Notes: generated from the letters alone by a model not told the origin. DNA of 45,493 nt from Caldisalinibacter kiritimatiensis (GCF_000387765.1 NZ_ARZA01000039.1:1-45493), one strand, 5' to 3'; shown: positions 25,846 to 34,213, counted from the stretch's first letter. Translations and numbers: made by a program.

Positions 25846-25873
25846 AATATACTACTTTTTTTAAAAATGTCAA
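25846..25873 (-). promoter_or_regulatory. SigmaA promoter of speD-speE-speB
   Basis: Minus-strand TTGACA (25868-25873), 16-base spacer, TATATT (25846-25851). The predicted transcript has a leader of about 165 bases. Confidence 0.6.
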
Positions 25874-25942
25874 TAGTTTTTTAAAATGTATTTTCACTTT
25901 GTTTGAGTGTAATTTTTTACCTGTTTTTTTACAGCTTATTAG

Positions 25943-25970
25943 TTGTATTTTTTTTTAAACATATTATATT
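25943..25970 (+). promoter_or_regulatory. Candidate promoter of the GltD-like gene
   Basis: TTGTAT (25943-25948), 16 bases, TATATT (25965-25970), about 35 bases ahead of the ribosome site. The AT-rich surroundings make this uncertain. Confidence 0.35.
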
Positions 25971-26011
25971 ATTAATATATAATAAATTAATAATCTTAGG
26001 AGATGGTTACT

Positions 26012-27256
26012 ATGGAAAGACATATTATCGAAGAAGCTCGCAGATGCCTTCAATGTAAAAAACCGATGTGTAAAGAAGGTTGTCCTGTAAGCACTTCTAT
26101 TCCAGAGGTTATAAAACTATTTTTAGATGGTGATATAAAAAAGGCTGGAGAAGTTCTATTTGAAAACAATCCTTTATCTGTTGTTTGTTCCCTTGTATGC
26201 CCACATGAAAATCAATGTGAAGGCCGTTGTGTTCTTGGAAAAAAAGGTAATTCAGTAAAGATTAGTGCTATAGAAAACTATATATCCGACTACTATATAA
26301 ACAGCGTTAATCTAGAAAAAGAACAAAATTTAAATAAAAGAATAGCAATAATAGGAGCAGGCCCTGCTGGATTAACAATATCGTTCATATTGGCTTTAAG
26401 AGGATATAAAATCACCATATTCGAAGCTCACGACAAAATAGGTGGGGTATTAAGATATGGAATACCTGATTTTAGACTACCAAAGGATATTTTGGAAAAA
26501 TTAAAAGAAAAACTTATAGAACTGGGAGTAAAAATAAGACCTAATACCCTTATCGGACCAGTACTAACATTAGATGACCTATTTAGAGATGGATATGAGG
26601 CAATTTTCATAGGTACAGGAGTATGGAATCCTAATAAATTAAATATTAAAGGTGAAAGTCTAGGGCATGTACACTATGCTATTGATTATTTAAAAAATCC
26701 TGATGTTTATGATTTAGGAAAAAAAGTTGTTGTAATTGGAGCTGGTAATGTTGCAATGGACGTTGCAAGAACTGCTTTAAGAAAAGGAGCAAAAGAAGTC
26801 TATATAATGTATAGAAAGGGAATGGAGGATATACCTGCTACTAAATATGATTTAGACTATGCTATAATCGATGGTGTCAAATTTGAGTTATATAAATCAC
26901 CTATTGAAATAACAGATGAAGGAGTTAAATATGTAAAAACAGAAAAAGTTAAAGACGAAAATGGTAAAGATAAATTAGTTACAATGAAAAATTCTGAAGG
27001 AATATTCTATGCAGATTCTGTTATTGTAGCTATAAGTCAAGGACCTAGAGCAAACATAGTTTCTAATACCACAGGACTAAATACAAATCAAAAAGGACTT
27101 TTAGTAGTAGATAATTGTGGTAGAACTACTAGAGAGGGAGTTTTTGCATCTGGTGATGTAGTTACAGGTGCTAAAACAGTCGTAGAAGCAGTTAAACATT
27201 CAAAGCGTGTAGCTGAAGCTATTGATATGTATATAAGAGGAAAAAATAGATGCTAG
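26012..27256 (+). CDS. FAD/NAD(P)-dependent oxidoreductase, GltD/NfnB-like
   Basis: 414 residues from the ATG at 26012, 8 bases after AGGAG (an earlier ATG at 26003 lies too close). N-terminal 4Fe-4S/dihydroprymidine-dehydrogenase-type domain with C12, C15, C20 and C24 plus a second set, SLVCPHENQCEGRC. FAD site IAIIGAGPAGLTISF; NAD(P) site VVVIGAGNVAMDVARTAL; C-terminal ASGDVVTG. Resembles the small subunit of glutamate synthase, but no large-subunit gene is adjacent. Stand-alone homologues are often called sulfide dehydrogenase or NfnB-like. The physiological partner is unknown. Confidence 0.88.
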   Translation: MERHIIEEARRCLQCKKPMCKEGCPVSTSIPEVIKLFLDGDIKKAGEVLFENNPLSVVCSLVCPHENQCEGRCVLGKKGNSVKISAIENYISDYYINSVNLEKEQNLNKRIAIIGAGPAGLTISFILALRGYKITIFEAHDKIGGVLRYGIPDFRLPKDILEKLKEKLIELGVKIRPNTLIGPVLTLDDLFRDGYEAIFIGTGVWNPNKLNIKGESLGHVHYAIDYLKNPDVYDLGKKVVVIGAGNVAMDVARTALRKGAKEVYIMYRKGMEDIPATKYDLDYAIIDGVKFELYKSPIEITDEGVKYVKTEKVKDENGKDKLVTMKNSEGIFYADSVIVAISQGPRANIVSNTTGLNTNQKGLLVVDNCGRTTREGVFASGDVVTGAKTVVEAVKHSKRVAEAIDMYIRGKNRC

Positions 27257-27313
27257 ATGACGTAAGAGATGACGTGATTGAAACTCTTCCAAATATTAGA
27301 ATAAGAAAAAGTG

Positions 27314-27342
27314 TTGACACAATTTTTCCTCTATGGTAGACT
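27314..27342 (+). promoter_or_regulatory. SigmaA promoter of the lysine-riboswitch transcript
   Basis: TTGACA (27314-27319), 17-base spacer, TAGACT (27337-27342), about 50 bases before the aptamer. Confidence 0.65.
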
Positions 27343-27369
27343 TTTAACTAATAAAAATTTAATACAAAA

Positions 27370-27397
27370 TACCTCATCCCTTGGAAGGGGTGAGGTA
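27370..27397 (+). promoter_or_regulatory. Hairpin overlapping riboswitch stem P1
   Basis: TACCTCATCCC (27370-27380) can pair with GGGGTGAGGTA (27387-27397), eleven consecutive pairs with one G-U. The 3' arm contains GAGGTA, which is also the 5' strand of aptamer stem P1, so the two folds exclude each other. Confidence 0.6.
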
Positions 27398-27569
27398 GAG
27401 GCGCGGTATCTATCAGTAACTATATGGAGGCCGGAAACCATTGAAGTATAGTGAAAGGAGCTGCCGCCGAAGTCTCAAGTATCCAAAACTTGAGGCTGGG
27501 CCTGCATCGAATAGGTGTAGGACTGTCATCAGGGTAATTGCCCGTTATTCTGATGGAGCGCTATCTCAC
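27390..27569 (+). ncRNA. Lysine riboswitch (L-box)
   Basis: Carries the conserved L-box blocks in order: GAGGTAGAGGCGCGG, TCAGTAAC, GAAAGGAGCTGCCGCCGAAG, GAGGCTGGGCCTG, GACTGTCATC and GGAGCGCTATCTC. P1 pairs GAGGTA (27392-27397) with TATCTC (27562-27567), and GCGC (27401-27404) with GCGC (27558-27561). It precedes a terminator and an NhaC-family gene. Lysine binding is expected to favour termination, as in other L-box leaders. This is the leader type described for the predicted lysine transporter LysW of the NhaC superfamily. Confidence 0.93.
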
Positions 27570-27621
27570 ACAATGGGCCACAAGGAGGGATGGGTATGTA
27601 TTGGTTATGTTATTTGAACAT

Positions 27622-27655
27622 AAGCACCTGATACATATCAGGTGCTTTTTTATTT
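27622..27655 (+). terminator. Riboswitch-controlled terminator
   Basis: AAGCACCTGAT-ACAT-ATCAGGTGCTT then TTTTATTT. TATGTAT (27596-27602) could pair with ATACATA (27631-27637) as an antiterminator. Confidence 0.85.
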
Positions 27656-27718
27656 GCAAAAAATTATATAAATACTAATTTGCTAAATACTTAATTTAAA
27701 ATAAAGGAGGAATTATAA

Positions 27719-29293
27719 ATGGAATTTGGATGGTTATCTATTTTACCACCTATCATAGCAATTATTTTAGCATGGGCTACTCAAGAGGTACTATTGTCTT
27801 TATTCATAGCTATTTTTATAGGAGCAACAATTTTAGCTAATGGAAATCCATTAATAGGGTTTACTGAAACTCTTAATAATTATATAGTAGGTGCATTAAC
27901 AGACTCTTGGAATGTATCAATATTAATCTTCTGTCTAACTATCGGTGGACTTATAGGAGTATTAAGTAAAAACGGAGGGACAAAGGGAATAGCAAATCTT
28001 ATCGTTTCTAGAGCTAAAACTAGTAAATCTACTTTATTTAGTACTTGGCTTATGGGTATACTTATATTCTTTGATGATTACGCAAACTCACTTATCGTAG
28101 GTAACACTATGAGAAGTATCACAGATAAAATGAAAGTATCAAGAGAAAAGCTAGCATATATAGTAGATTCAACTGCAGCACCTATATCTAGTATTGCTTT
28201 AATATCAACATGGGTTGGTTTTGAAACTGGACTTATTAGAGATGGACTTACCAAGATAGGAGTTGACCTTAACCCTTACAATGTTTTCATAGAAACAATT
28301 CCTTTTAGATTCTATAGTATATTAGCTCTTGGTTTCGTTCTTGTAATAATCTTTTCAGGAAGAGATTTTGGACCTATGGCAAAAGCAGAAAGAAGAACTT
28401 ATACTACAGGAAAAGTTCTAGATGATGATGCAAAGCCTTTAGTTAGTGATGAAGTTAGTCAGCTTGAATCTTCAACAGAAAATGAAAGATGGTATAATGC
28501 AGTAATACCTATACTATCGGTTATAGTTATTACAATCATAGGTCTTTATGTAAACGGTGGAGGACTTGAAGGTAAGGCTTTAACAGATGCCTTTGGAGAT
28601 GCTGATGCAAGTGTTGTTCTTCTTTGGGCATCCATAGGGGGTACAATTATAGCAGGTGTAATGAGTTTAGCTCAAAGAATCCTTACTATCAAAGAAATAA
28701 TGGACGCTTGGGTAACTGGAGTTAAGTCTATGACAACTGCCGCAATAATATTAGTATTAGCTTGGGCTTTAGGTGGATTGAATGACCAATTAGGAACTGC
28801 AGAATTTATAGTATCTGTTGCTAAAGGCTCAGTACCAGCATACATGATACCTTTACTGATGTTCATAATCCCTGGTATAGTTGCATTCTCAACTGGTTCA
28901 TCATGGGGAGCAAACTCAATTGTTATGCCATTAGCTATACCTTTAGCCTTTGAATTAGGTGGAACAGAATTATTAATTCCAGCTATAGGAGCAGTTTTAA
29001 CTGGAGCAGTTTTAGGAGACCACTGTTCTCCAATATCTGATACTACAATCATGTCATCTATGGCTAGTGCATGTGACCATATGGCCCATGTAAAGACTCA
29101 GTTGCCATACGCTATAGCTGTAGGGATAGTATCTATAATAGTAGGATTCATCCCTGCTGGATTAGGATTTAACCCATGGATATCATTGTTAATGGGAGCA
29201 GTAGCTTTAATAGCAATAGTATACTTCTTTGGAGTTAAAGTTGATGAAGAAGAAAGGATATTGGTAGGAAAATTTCAAAGTGTAGGTGAGTAA
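27719..29293 (+). CDS. NhaC-family carrier, probable lysine transporter (LysW-like)
   Basis: 524 residues with about 11-12 membrane helices. It has the NhaC-type motifs FDDYANSLIVGNTMR in the middle and GDHCSPISDTTIMSS near the end. AAAGGAGG lies 8 bases before the ATG. NhaC-superfamily members are Na+/H+ or malate/lactate antiporters, but those behind a lysine riboswitch are predicted lysine carriers; the same inference is made here. In a lysine-fermenting cell, import feeds both protein synthesis and catabolism. Monocistronic, ended by a shared terminator. Confidence 0.85.
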   Translation: MEFGWLSILPPIIAIILAWATQEVLLSLFIAIFIGATILANGNPLIGFTETLNNYIVGALTDSWNVSILIFCLTIGGLIGVLSKNGGTKGIANLIVSRAKTSKSTLFSTWLMGILIFFDDYANSLIVGNTMRSITDKMKVSREKLAYIVDSTAAPISSIALISTWVGFETGLIRDGLTKIGVDLNPYNVFIETIPFRFYSILALGFVLVIIFSGRDFGPMAKAERRTYTTGKVLDDDAKPLVSDEVSQLESSTENERWYNAVIPILSVIVITIIGLYVNGGGLEGKALTDAFGDADASVVLLWASIGGTIIAGVMSLAQRILTIKEIMDAWVTGVKSMTTAAIILVLAWALGGLNDQLGTAEFIVSVAKGSVPAYMIPLLMFIIPGIVAFSTGSSWGANSIVMPLAIPLAFELGGTELLIPAIGAVLTGAVLGDHCSPISDTTIMSSMASACDHMAHVKTQLPYAIAVGIVSIIVGFIPAGLGFNPWISLLMGAVALIAIVYFFGVKVDEEERILVGKFQSVGE

Positions 29294-29308
29294 AAATATT
29301 ATTATCAA

Positions 29309-29335
29309 AAAGTAGCCCTATAATAGGGCTACTTT
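29309..29335. terminator. Bidirectional terminator between convergent genes
   Basis: AAAGTAGCCCTA-TAA-TAGGGCTACTTT lies between the NhaC gene (plus) and the last fibre-operon gene (minus). Confidence 0.9.
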
Positions 29336-29336
29336 A

Positions 29337-30533
29337 TTAATCACCATATACATCCTCAATAACAGTGTCTTCATCTTCAGTAGTTAATTCAGAAATTATT
29401 TGCTCTAGACGTCGGTTTTCTTGTCTTAAATTCCTATTAATGCGTTTTAAATTTTTATATTTCTGTGTAAGTTCTTCTACTTCGTTTGTAAGTTTTTCAT
29501 TATCATCTGTAATATTTTTAATTATTTCATCATTTTTTAATTTTTCTTCTTCCATTTGATTTACTAAATCAATTAGCTTTTCATTTGATTCTTCAATCAA
29601 AGTTTTCTCTTCGTTTAAAATTTCATTTTCAGTACTAATTTCTTCTATTCTACAATTTAATTCAGATATTTTTATGATTTTATCATTTAAATCGGAAACT
29701 AACTTCTCTATAGTACTATACAAGCTATTAATATGACTTAACAGCTTAGGAGTAATAATATTAATTATCTCTTCTTGTTCATTACTTAGTTCAAATCTTT
29801 CCACATCATTTTGCACTAACATGCTACTATTTTTCATATCAAATCTTTTATCTGAATCCTCAGACTTTTTAACCGAGTTTAAAGATACCTTCTGCTGCTT
29901 TTTATTATCTTTGTTTATATCCTCTTGCCATTTAATTTGTTGTGCCACATATTTTATTATTTTCACAAAATCTTTACGTATGCTTTCGTCATTTGACCTG
30001 TTTTTCCTTTGTGCTTCTTCCTTGTCTATTTTAGCCATAAACTTATCCATAAGATAAGCTTTACTAAATTCAATTTCTCTTTCTTCATCTATAAATTCAT
30101 TTAGGTATTTAAATTTTATTTTTCCTTTTATACTATTTTTTTTACTAAGTGCTAATTTTATAAATTGATATAGGTTTACATCTACATCAATTGGAGCAGT
30201 ATACTCATTTTCCTCAAGTTTAACAGGATTAATGTGTAGTATATAATCTTTTACATCACCTTCTAGTTGAAAATATATTATAGGATATGTTGTTAAATTA
30301 TCGTTCTTTTTAAGAATAATTTTATCTGGGTTTTTACTATTAATTTGTATTTTATCAATTATATCTTCAGTTGTTGCAGCAGTTACCTTAAACTCTTTAG
30401 TAACTCTATCTGAAAACCAAGAGTAACTATCCATATTATTTAATAGCACAACTGAAACTATAACTCCCCCTACTAAAACACTTACTGTTTTTACTACAAT
30501 CCTTTTCATTCTCAAGTTCTTATCATTTTTCAT
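29337..30533 (-). CDS. Membrane-anchored coiled-coil protein of the TasA/SLH operon
   Basis: 398 residues with no recognised family. Basic start and one hydrophobic segment at about 11-31 (RIVVKTVSVLVGGVIVSVVLL), followed by SYSWFSDRVTKE, which resembles the W-F-S/T-(D/S) junction of SipW-processed TasA/camelysin proteins. A beta-rich domain follows at about 45-150 (TYPIIYFQLEGDVKDYILHI), then a charged linker, then about 130 residues of heptad-like coiled coil (250-385), ending acidic (TTEDEDTVIEDVYGD). Last gene of the leftward fibre operon, 37 bases after the SLH gene. A linker, base or length-control role for the filament is a guess. It shows the operon's theme but matches no known system. 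Confidence 0.8.
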   Translation of the reverse strand: MKNDKNLRMKRIVVKTVSVLVGGVIVSVVLLNNMDSYSWFSDRVTKEFKVTAATTEDIIDKIQINSKNPDKIILKKNDNLTTYPIIYFQLEGDVKDYILHINPVKLEENEYTAPIDVDVNLYQFIKLALSKKNSIKGKIKFKYLNEFIDEEREIEFSKAYLMDKFMAKIDKEEAQRKNRSNDESIRKDFVKIIKYVAQQIKWQEDINKDNKKQQKVSLNSVKKSEDSDKRFDMKNSSMLVQNDVERFELSNEQEEIINIITPKLLSHINSLYSTIEKLVSDLNDKIIKISELNCRIEEISTENEILNEEKTLIEESNEKLIDLVNQMEEEKLKNDEIIKNITDDNEKLTNEVEELTQKYKNLKRINRNLRQENRRLEQIISELTTEDEDTVIEDVYGD

Positions 30534-30570
30534 TTTATTAATATCACCTCCTTGTAAAATAAACCATACT

Positions 30571-31746
30571 TCAATTTATGTGTTTTTCGTGATAACCTAA
30601 TAGCTTACATATCATAGTAAAGGCTTCTGCTCTAGTCACTTCATTATTAGGCTTTATAGTACCATCAGGGTATCCTTCTATGATTTCATTTTTAACTCCC
30701 GCTTTTATATATTCTAATGCCCAAGTACCTATGTCGTCTTTATCGTCAAACTCTAGTTTTAACTCACCTTCACTTGTTTTGTTAAATCCTCTCATAAGTA
30801 TTGCCATCATTTCTTCTCTAGTTATATGATTATCTGCTTTAAATAATTTACCAGGATAACCTGTAAATATATCTTCTTGTGTTGTAGAGATTATATAGCC
30901 TCTCGCCCAATTAGGTATTGAATCAAAATACCCTGTAAATGTACTGTCTTTTTCTTCTAGCCCTAATGCTCTACCAATCAATACAGCAGCTTCTGCCCTT
31001 GTAATATAGTTCTCTGGGCGTATGGTTCCATCAGGATAGCCTTTTATTATCCCTTTTTGTATCAATGTTTCAATACAGTCATGGGCCCAATGGTCATCAG
31101 AATCCTTTGTTTCTGTCTTTTTATATATAGGATTTTCGTGAGCATTTATCATGAAATCCACAGTAGCTTTAAGACCTTGTAGCTCATTTCCTGCATTTTC
31201 ATCCATATATACTGTGTATTCTAAATCTATATAGTCACCTTTATCTATATTAAATCTATCAAATATAGGTAAATCATAACCCTTATATTGTTCATGGTCT
31301 TTTTGATAAAGCATTTCAAGAAAACTTTTGTTGTAAATTGTATTTGTAAAAATAAGTGTTCTACCTTTTTTAATAGTAAGTTTCATGTTTTTGGCAAATA
31401 ATTCATACAATTGTCTATCGGTAACAGATACATATTCTCCATCTCGTAATTTTTCCAATGTCATTCTAAGACTTAAATTATTGACTTTTATTCTTTGAGA
31501 ATAATTATTATAAAGCCTCAATACTCCACTTTTAGTTACCCCTGGAGCCCAAAGCTCATTTCCAGCCATATCTCCCTTTGAATGAAATATAGGTCCACCA
31601 TTGGATTTTTCTCCGTGTATATATAAAATGACATCTGGTTCATCATTAGCATAGGCTAGGTCTACCCCTGTTGTTGACAAAAAACTAATGAACATAGTAA
31701 AGGTTATTATTGCTGATATTATTTTATTTTTACAACCTTTTTCCAT
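30571..31746 (-). CDS. TasA-like surface protein with three SLH domains
   Basis: 391 residues: signal peptide (about 1-33, ending near AYA), a TasA/camelysin-like beta domain at about 38-205 (WAPGVTKSGVLRLYNNYSQRI, YTVYMDENAGNELQGLKATV), then three S-layer homology repeats at about 220-391 (GYPDGTIRPENYITRAEAAV is one). SLH domains bind pyruvylated secondary wall polymer, so this is the likely wall anchor of a TasA-type fibre. AGGAGG precedes the ATG. It shares DENAGNELQGL with the DTNAGNQYQGL of the subunit encoded at 31875, so the two are homologous. Confidence 0.88.
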   Translation of the reverse strand: MEKGCKNKIISAIITFTMFISFLSTTGVDLAYANDEPDVILYIHGEKSNGGPIFHSKGDMAGNELWAPGVTKSGVLRLYNNYSQRIKVNNLSLRMTLEKLRDGEYVSVTDRQLYELFAKNMKLTIKKGRTLIFTNTIYNKSFLEMLYQKDHEQYKGYDLPIFDRFNIDKGDYIDLEYTVYMDENAGNELQGLKATVDFMINAHENPIYKKTETKDSDDHWAHDCIETLIQKGIIKGYPDGTIRPENYITRAEAAVLIGRALGLEEKDSTFTGYFDSIPNWARGYIISTTQEDIFTGYPGKLFKADNHITREEMMAILMRGFNKTSEGELKLEFDDKDDIGTWALEYIKAGVKNEIIEGYPDGTIKPNNEVTRAEAFTMICKLLGYHEKHIN

Positions 31747-31822
31747 CCATCCACCTCCTGTTTATAAGACTCAGAAGTACTCAATCTTTGAGTCCTTTTG
31801 AACCCTATAAACATTATTAAGG

Positions 31823-31844
31823 AAGCCGAGCCGAAGCTCGGCTT
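31823..31844. terminator. Hairpin between TasA-like subunit 3 and the SLH gene
   Basis: AAGCCGAGC-CGAA-GCTCGGCTT, a stable stem with a tetraloop. On the minus strand only a weak T-run follows (TTCCTTAAT), so partial termination or mRNA processing is likelier than full stop. Confidence 0.55.
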
Positions 31845-31874
31845 TATAAGAGTTTTTAATTAGGTAAATTGAAT

Positions 31875-32942
31875 TTACTCATCAAATGACCAATATTGAA
31901 TTGGTAAGCTTTGAATTGTACTTTTATCAGGAAGGCTTGGATTATTTGAATCTTTATATTGTGTTCCTGATAACTTTACTTCTATACCTTTCCAGTCAGA
32001 TGGAAATACATTTCTATTGATGCTAATTCTGTCTTTTTCTACATTCCAGAGCACATCATAAGTATCTAAATCAATAGTTTCACCTGTAATCATATCATGC
32101 ACAACTATTGACTCATCGTAGTGATTCCTAGTAATTTTCCACCAAATAAATGTCTCTTCTGTTTGCCATCTTTCTTCAGTTATTTCTACATTAGGATCAC
32201 CAGTTTCATGCTTAATCATAACTTCATAATATTCAAAGTCACTATCATCCGGATTCCAATCCCAGTCAAACTGTACATAATCCCTAAAGAAAGCTTGATG
32301 ATTTCTTCCTTGAACTCTAAAGTTACTTGTAGATCCCATATTGTGCCATGTTTCATCTGGTTCTCCTTGTATAGGGGTTTCCGATTGAGTTGCATGAACA
32401 GTTAAATCACAAGTCATACTTAAACCTTGATACTGATTTCCTGCATTAGTGTCCATATATGCGGTAATCACCATATCTTGAGTATCATTAGGCTCAATAC
32501 CATAAATAGGGTCAAAGTATCCACCATTTTCCTCAACTAATTGACTTAGCTTTCCAGAGTATACATGTTCTCCACCTATTGTTATATCTATCATTAACAC
32601 TTCATCAAGAATAGTGTCATCTTTCTCATTATCTGGATTATTATCTACTAAATCTGATGCAGTAATTCTATATAAATAAAATGGAAGTGAACCTACATTT
32701 TTAAGTACTGTAGTCTGGATTTTCTCAGGTGGCTCACCTGGCTCCATGTTATCAAAGGTTACAGTTGCAAATTTGTTAGCTACATCTTCACCATCAATTA
32801 CCCCACCCAAGGTTAAAGTACCAGTCTGGAATGTGTTCCCAGTACTAGTTGCTTGACTTGTAAACCATGCCATTGTGCCTACTCCTGCCATAGCAAAAAC
32901 TATTGCAAAAGCTAATACTAAAATAGCAAATCTTTTTTTCAT
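31875..32942 (-). CDS. TasA/camelysin-family fibre protein 3 (355 aa)
   Basis: SipW-type signal peptide (MKKRFAILVLAFAIVFAM, then AGVGTMAWFTSQATSTGN), then a TasA-like beta-sandwich at about 30-190, ending YQGLSMTCDLTVHATQS. A further 165-residue C-terminal domain at about 195-355 (GEPDETWHNMGSTSNF...YWSFDE) has no recognised family. It is about twice the size of subunit 1. Second largest structural gene of the operon; GGGGAGAG before the ATG. Confidence 0.85.
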   Translation of the reverse strand: MKKRFAILVLAFAIVFAMAGVGTMAWFTSQATSTGNTFQTGTLTLGGVIDGEDVANKFATVTFDNMEPGEPPEKIQTTVLKNVGSLPFYLYRITASDLVDNNPDNEKDDTILDEVLMIDITIGGEHVYSGKLSQLVEENGGYFDPIYGIEPNDTQDMVITAYMDTNAGNQYQGLSMTCDLTVHATQSETPIQGEPDETWHNMGSTSNFRVQGRNHQAFFRDYVQFDWDWNPDDSDFEYYEVMIKHETGDPNVEITEERWQTEETFIWWKITRNHYDESIVVHDMITGETIDLDTYDVLWNVEKDRISINRNVFPSDWKGIEVKLSGTQYKDSNNPSLPDKSTIQSLPIQYWSFDE

Positions 32943-32963
32943 CTATATCTCTCCCCTTTATAT

Positions 32964-33620
32964 CTATTCACCTATTAAATAACCTACTGCGTTATCATTA
33001 TCCTGAGTAGCATGGATAGTTAAATCAACAGTTGCTGATGTTCCTTGGATAATGTTTCCTGCTTCAGTACTCATCTCTGCTTGAAAATCTAATCTAATAA
33101 CTTCAGATGGATCTGTACTTGGCTGTACAGTAATATATTGAGAAAATGATTGTTCTGAATTTATTAAATCTTGCAAGCTACCACTATATAATTCTGTACC
33201 TTCCCAATTAACTGTAATTATCATATTTTGTGCAAAATGACTTTGAGCCATCTCTGGATTTGAATGACCTTCTGGAACTATGAATTCTTCAATATCAGCT
33301 GAAATACCATATAGCCTAGCTGGCAAGCTTCCACTGTTCTTTATGGCTAAAGTCCTTTGTGTTTCGTCATCTGGTACTTTCTTCCCTGGGTACCATTCAC
33401 CAGTTGCATATTTGTTATTCCAATTTTCATTACTATAACTAGTAGCAAATAAAGGCATAGGTATTTCTCCATATGGTGTAGTTTCTATTTTAAATTCACC
33501 TACATCAAATGTATTACCTTCACTTGTAGCTGAGCTTGTAAACCATGCATATGTTCCTATACCACCAAGGACCCCTAGAGCAATAACTGCTAGCATAATT
33601 ACACTTATTTTAAATCTCAT
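32964..33620 (-). CDS. TasA/camelysin-family fibre protein 2 (218 aa)
   Basis: Signal segment, then GIGTYAWFTSSATSEGNTFD, the common N-terminal region of the operon's subunits. The beta domain ends NIIQGTSATVDLTIHATQDND, matching subunit 3. It may be a minor or adaptor subunit. AGGTGGTGA before the ATG; 21 bases before the next gene. Confidence 0.85.
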   Translation of the reverse strand: MRFKISVIMLAVIALGVLGGIGTYAWFTSSATSEGNTFDVGEFKIETTPYGEIPMPLFATSYSNENWNNKYATGEWYPGKKVPDDETQRTLAIKNSGSLPARLYGISADIEEFIVPEGHSNPEMAQSHFAQNMIITVNWEGTELYSGSLQDLINSEQSFSQYITVQPSTDPSEVIRLDFQAEMSTEAGNIIQGTSATVDLTIHATQDNDNAVGYLIGE

Positions 33621-33641
33621 TTATTCACCACCTTATTTAAA

Positions 33642-33678
33642 TTAACATATAGCCGGAATTACTTCCGGCCATATGTTA
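33642..33678. terminator. Hairpin between fibre genes 1 and 2
   Basis: TTAACATAT-A-GCCGGAA and TTCCGGC-C-ATATGTTAA form a long stem around TTAC with one mismatch. On the minus strand AATTTAAAT follows, so it may be a leaky terminator or a 3'-end stabiliser that raises subunit 1 over the downstream genes. Confidence 0.6.
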
Positions 33679-33700
33679 AATAAGATATTTATACAGTTAA

Positions 33701-34213
33701 TTATTGAGCCCAACCAGTATTTCCTGTTTGAGTTGCATCAAATACAAAAGTAAATGTGGCAGATTCATCTTGATAGTCGTTATTTGCTTCATCAGGAAGT
33801 TTAAATTGTACTGTAAATGTACCATCTGAACCAGCTGCTATTTCTCCTAAGTCAACATAAGCTAATTGATTAATGTCTACAAAATCTGCACCATTTACAC
33901 TTATTTGAAGTGGTGTATCTCCATCATACAAAATATTATCAGTTAATGCTTCTACACTCATTCTGTATTTAAAATCCAATGAACCGCTATTATGAACAGT
34001 AATTGTCTTTTCTTCTGACACCCATGATGGATAAATATTATCTACTGTCATGTTAGCAGTTAATGCACCCGGATCATCAATAACTAATGTACCAGTTTCA
34101 AATACATTATTTTCACTAGTTGCTTGACTTGTAAACCAAGCAAATGTTCCCATACCTACACCAAACGCCAATAAACCTACTAATACCAAACTTAAAATCA
34201 TTCTTTTTTTCAT
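33701..34213 (-). CDS. TasA/camelysin-family fibre protein 1, probable major subunit (170 aa)
   Basis: Smallest subunit: SipW-type signal (MKKRMILSLVLVGLLAFGVG), then TFAWFTSQATSENNVFETGT, a single beta-sandwich (NMTVDNIYPSWVSEEKTITV, IAAGSDGTFTVQFKLPDEAN) ending FTFVFDATQTGN. First structural gene after sipW, behind a structured 210-base leader, with AAGGAGG. The order and the strong ribosome site suggest it is the major fibre subunit. Confidence 0.88.
   Translation of the reverse strand: MKKRMILSLVLVGLLAFGVGMGTFAWFTSQATSENNVFETGTLVIDDPGALTANMTVDNIYPSWVSEEKTITVHNSGSLDFKYRMSVEALTDNILYDGDTPLQISVNGADFVDINQLAYVDLGEIAAGSDGTFTVQFKLPDEANNDYQDESATFTFVFDATQTGNTGWAQ

Larger units (their letters stand above)
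25677..26011. other. Divergent regulatory region between speD and the GltD-like gene
   Basis: 335 very AT-rich bases holding the speD promoter (25846-25873), an inverted repeat in the speD leader (25764-25788) and a candidate plus-strand promoter (25943-25970). No ORF is seen. Confidence 0.7.
27257..27718 (+). other. Long leader of the NhaC-type carrier gene
   Basis: 462 bases without a gene. They hold GATGACGTAAGAGATGACGT, related to the dispersed repeats (27253-27275), a sigmaA promoter, a hairpin, a lysine riboswitch, a terminator and the ribosome site. Confidence 0.85.

Noticed and set aside
32121-32405. 94-codon plus-strand ORF
   Set aside because: Antisense to the TasA-like subunit 3 gene; no ribosome site and no recognisable motif.
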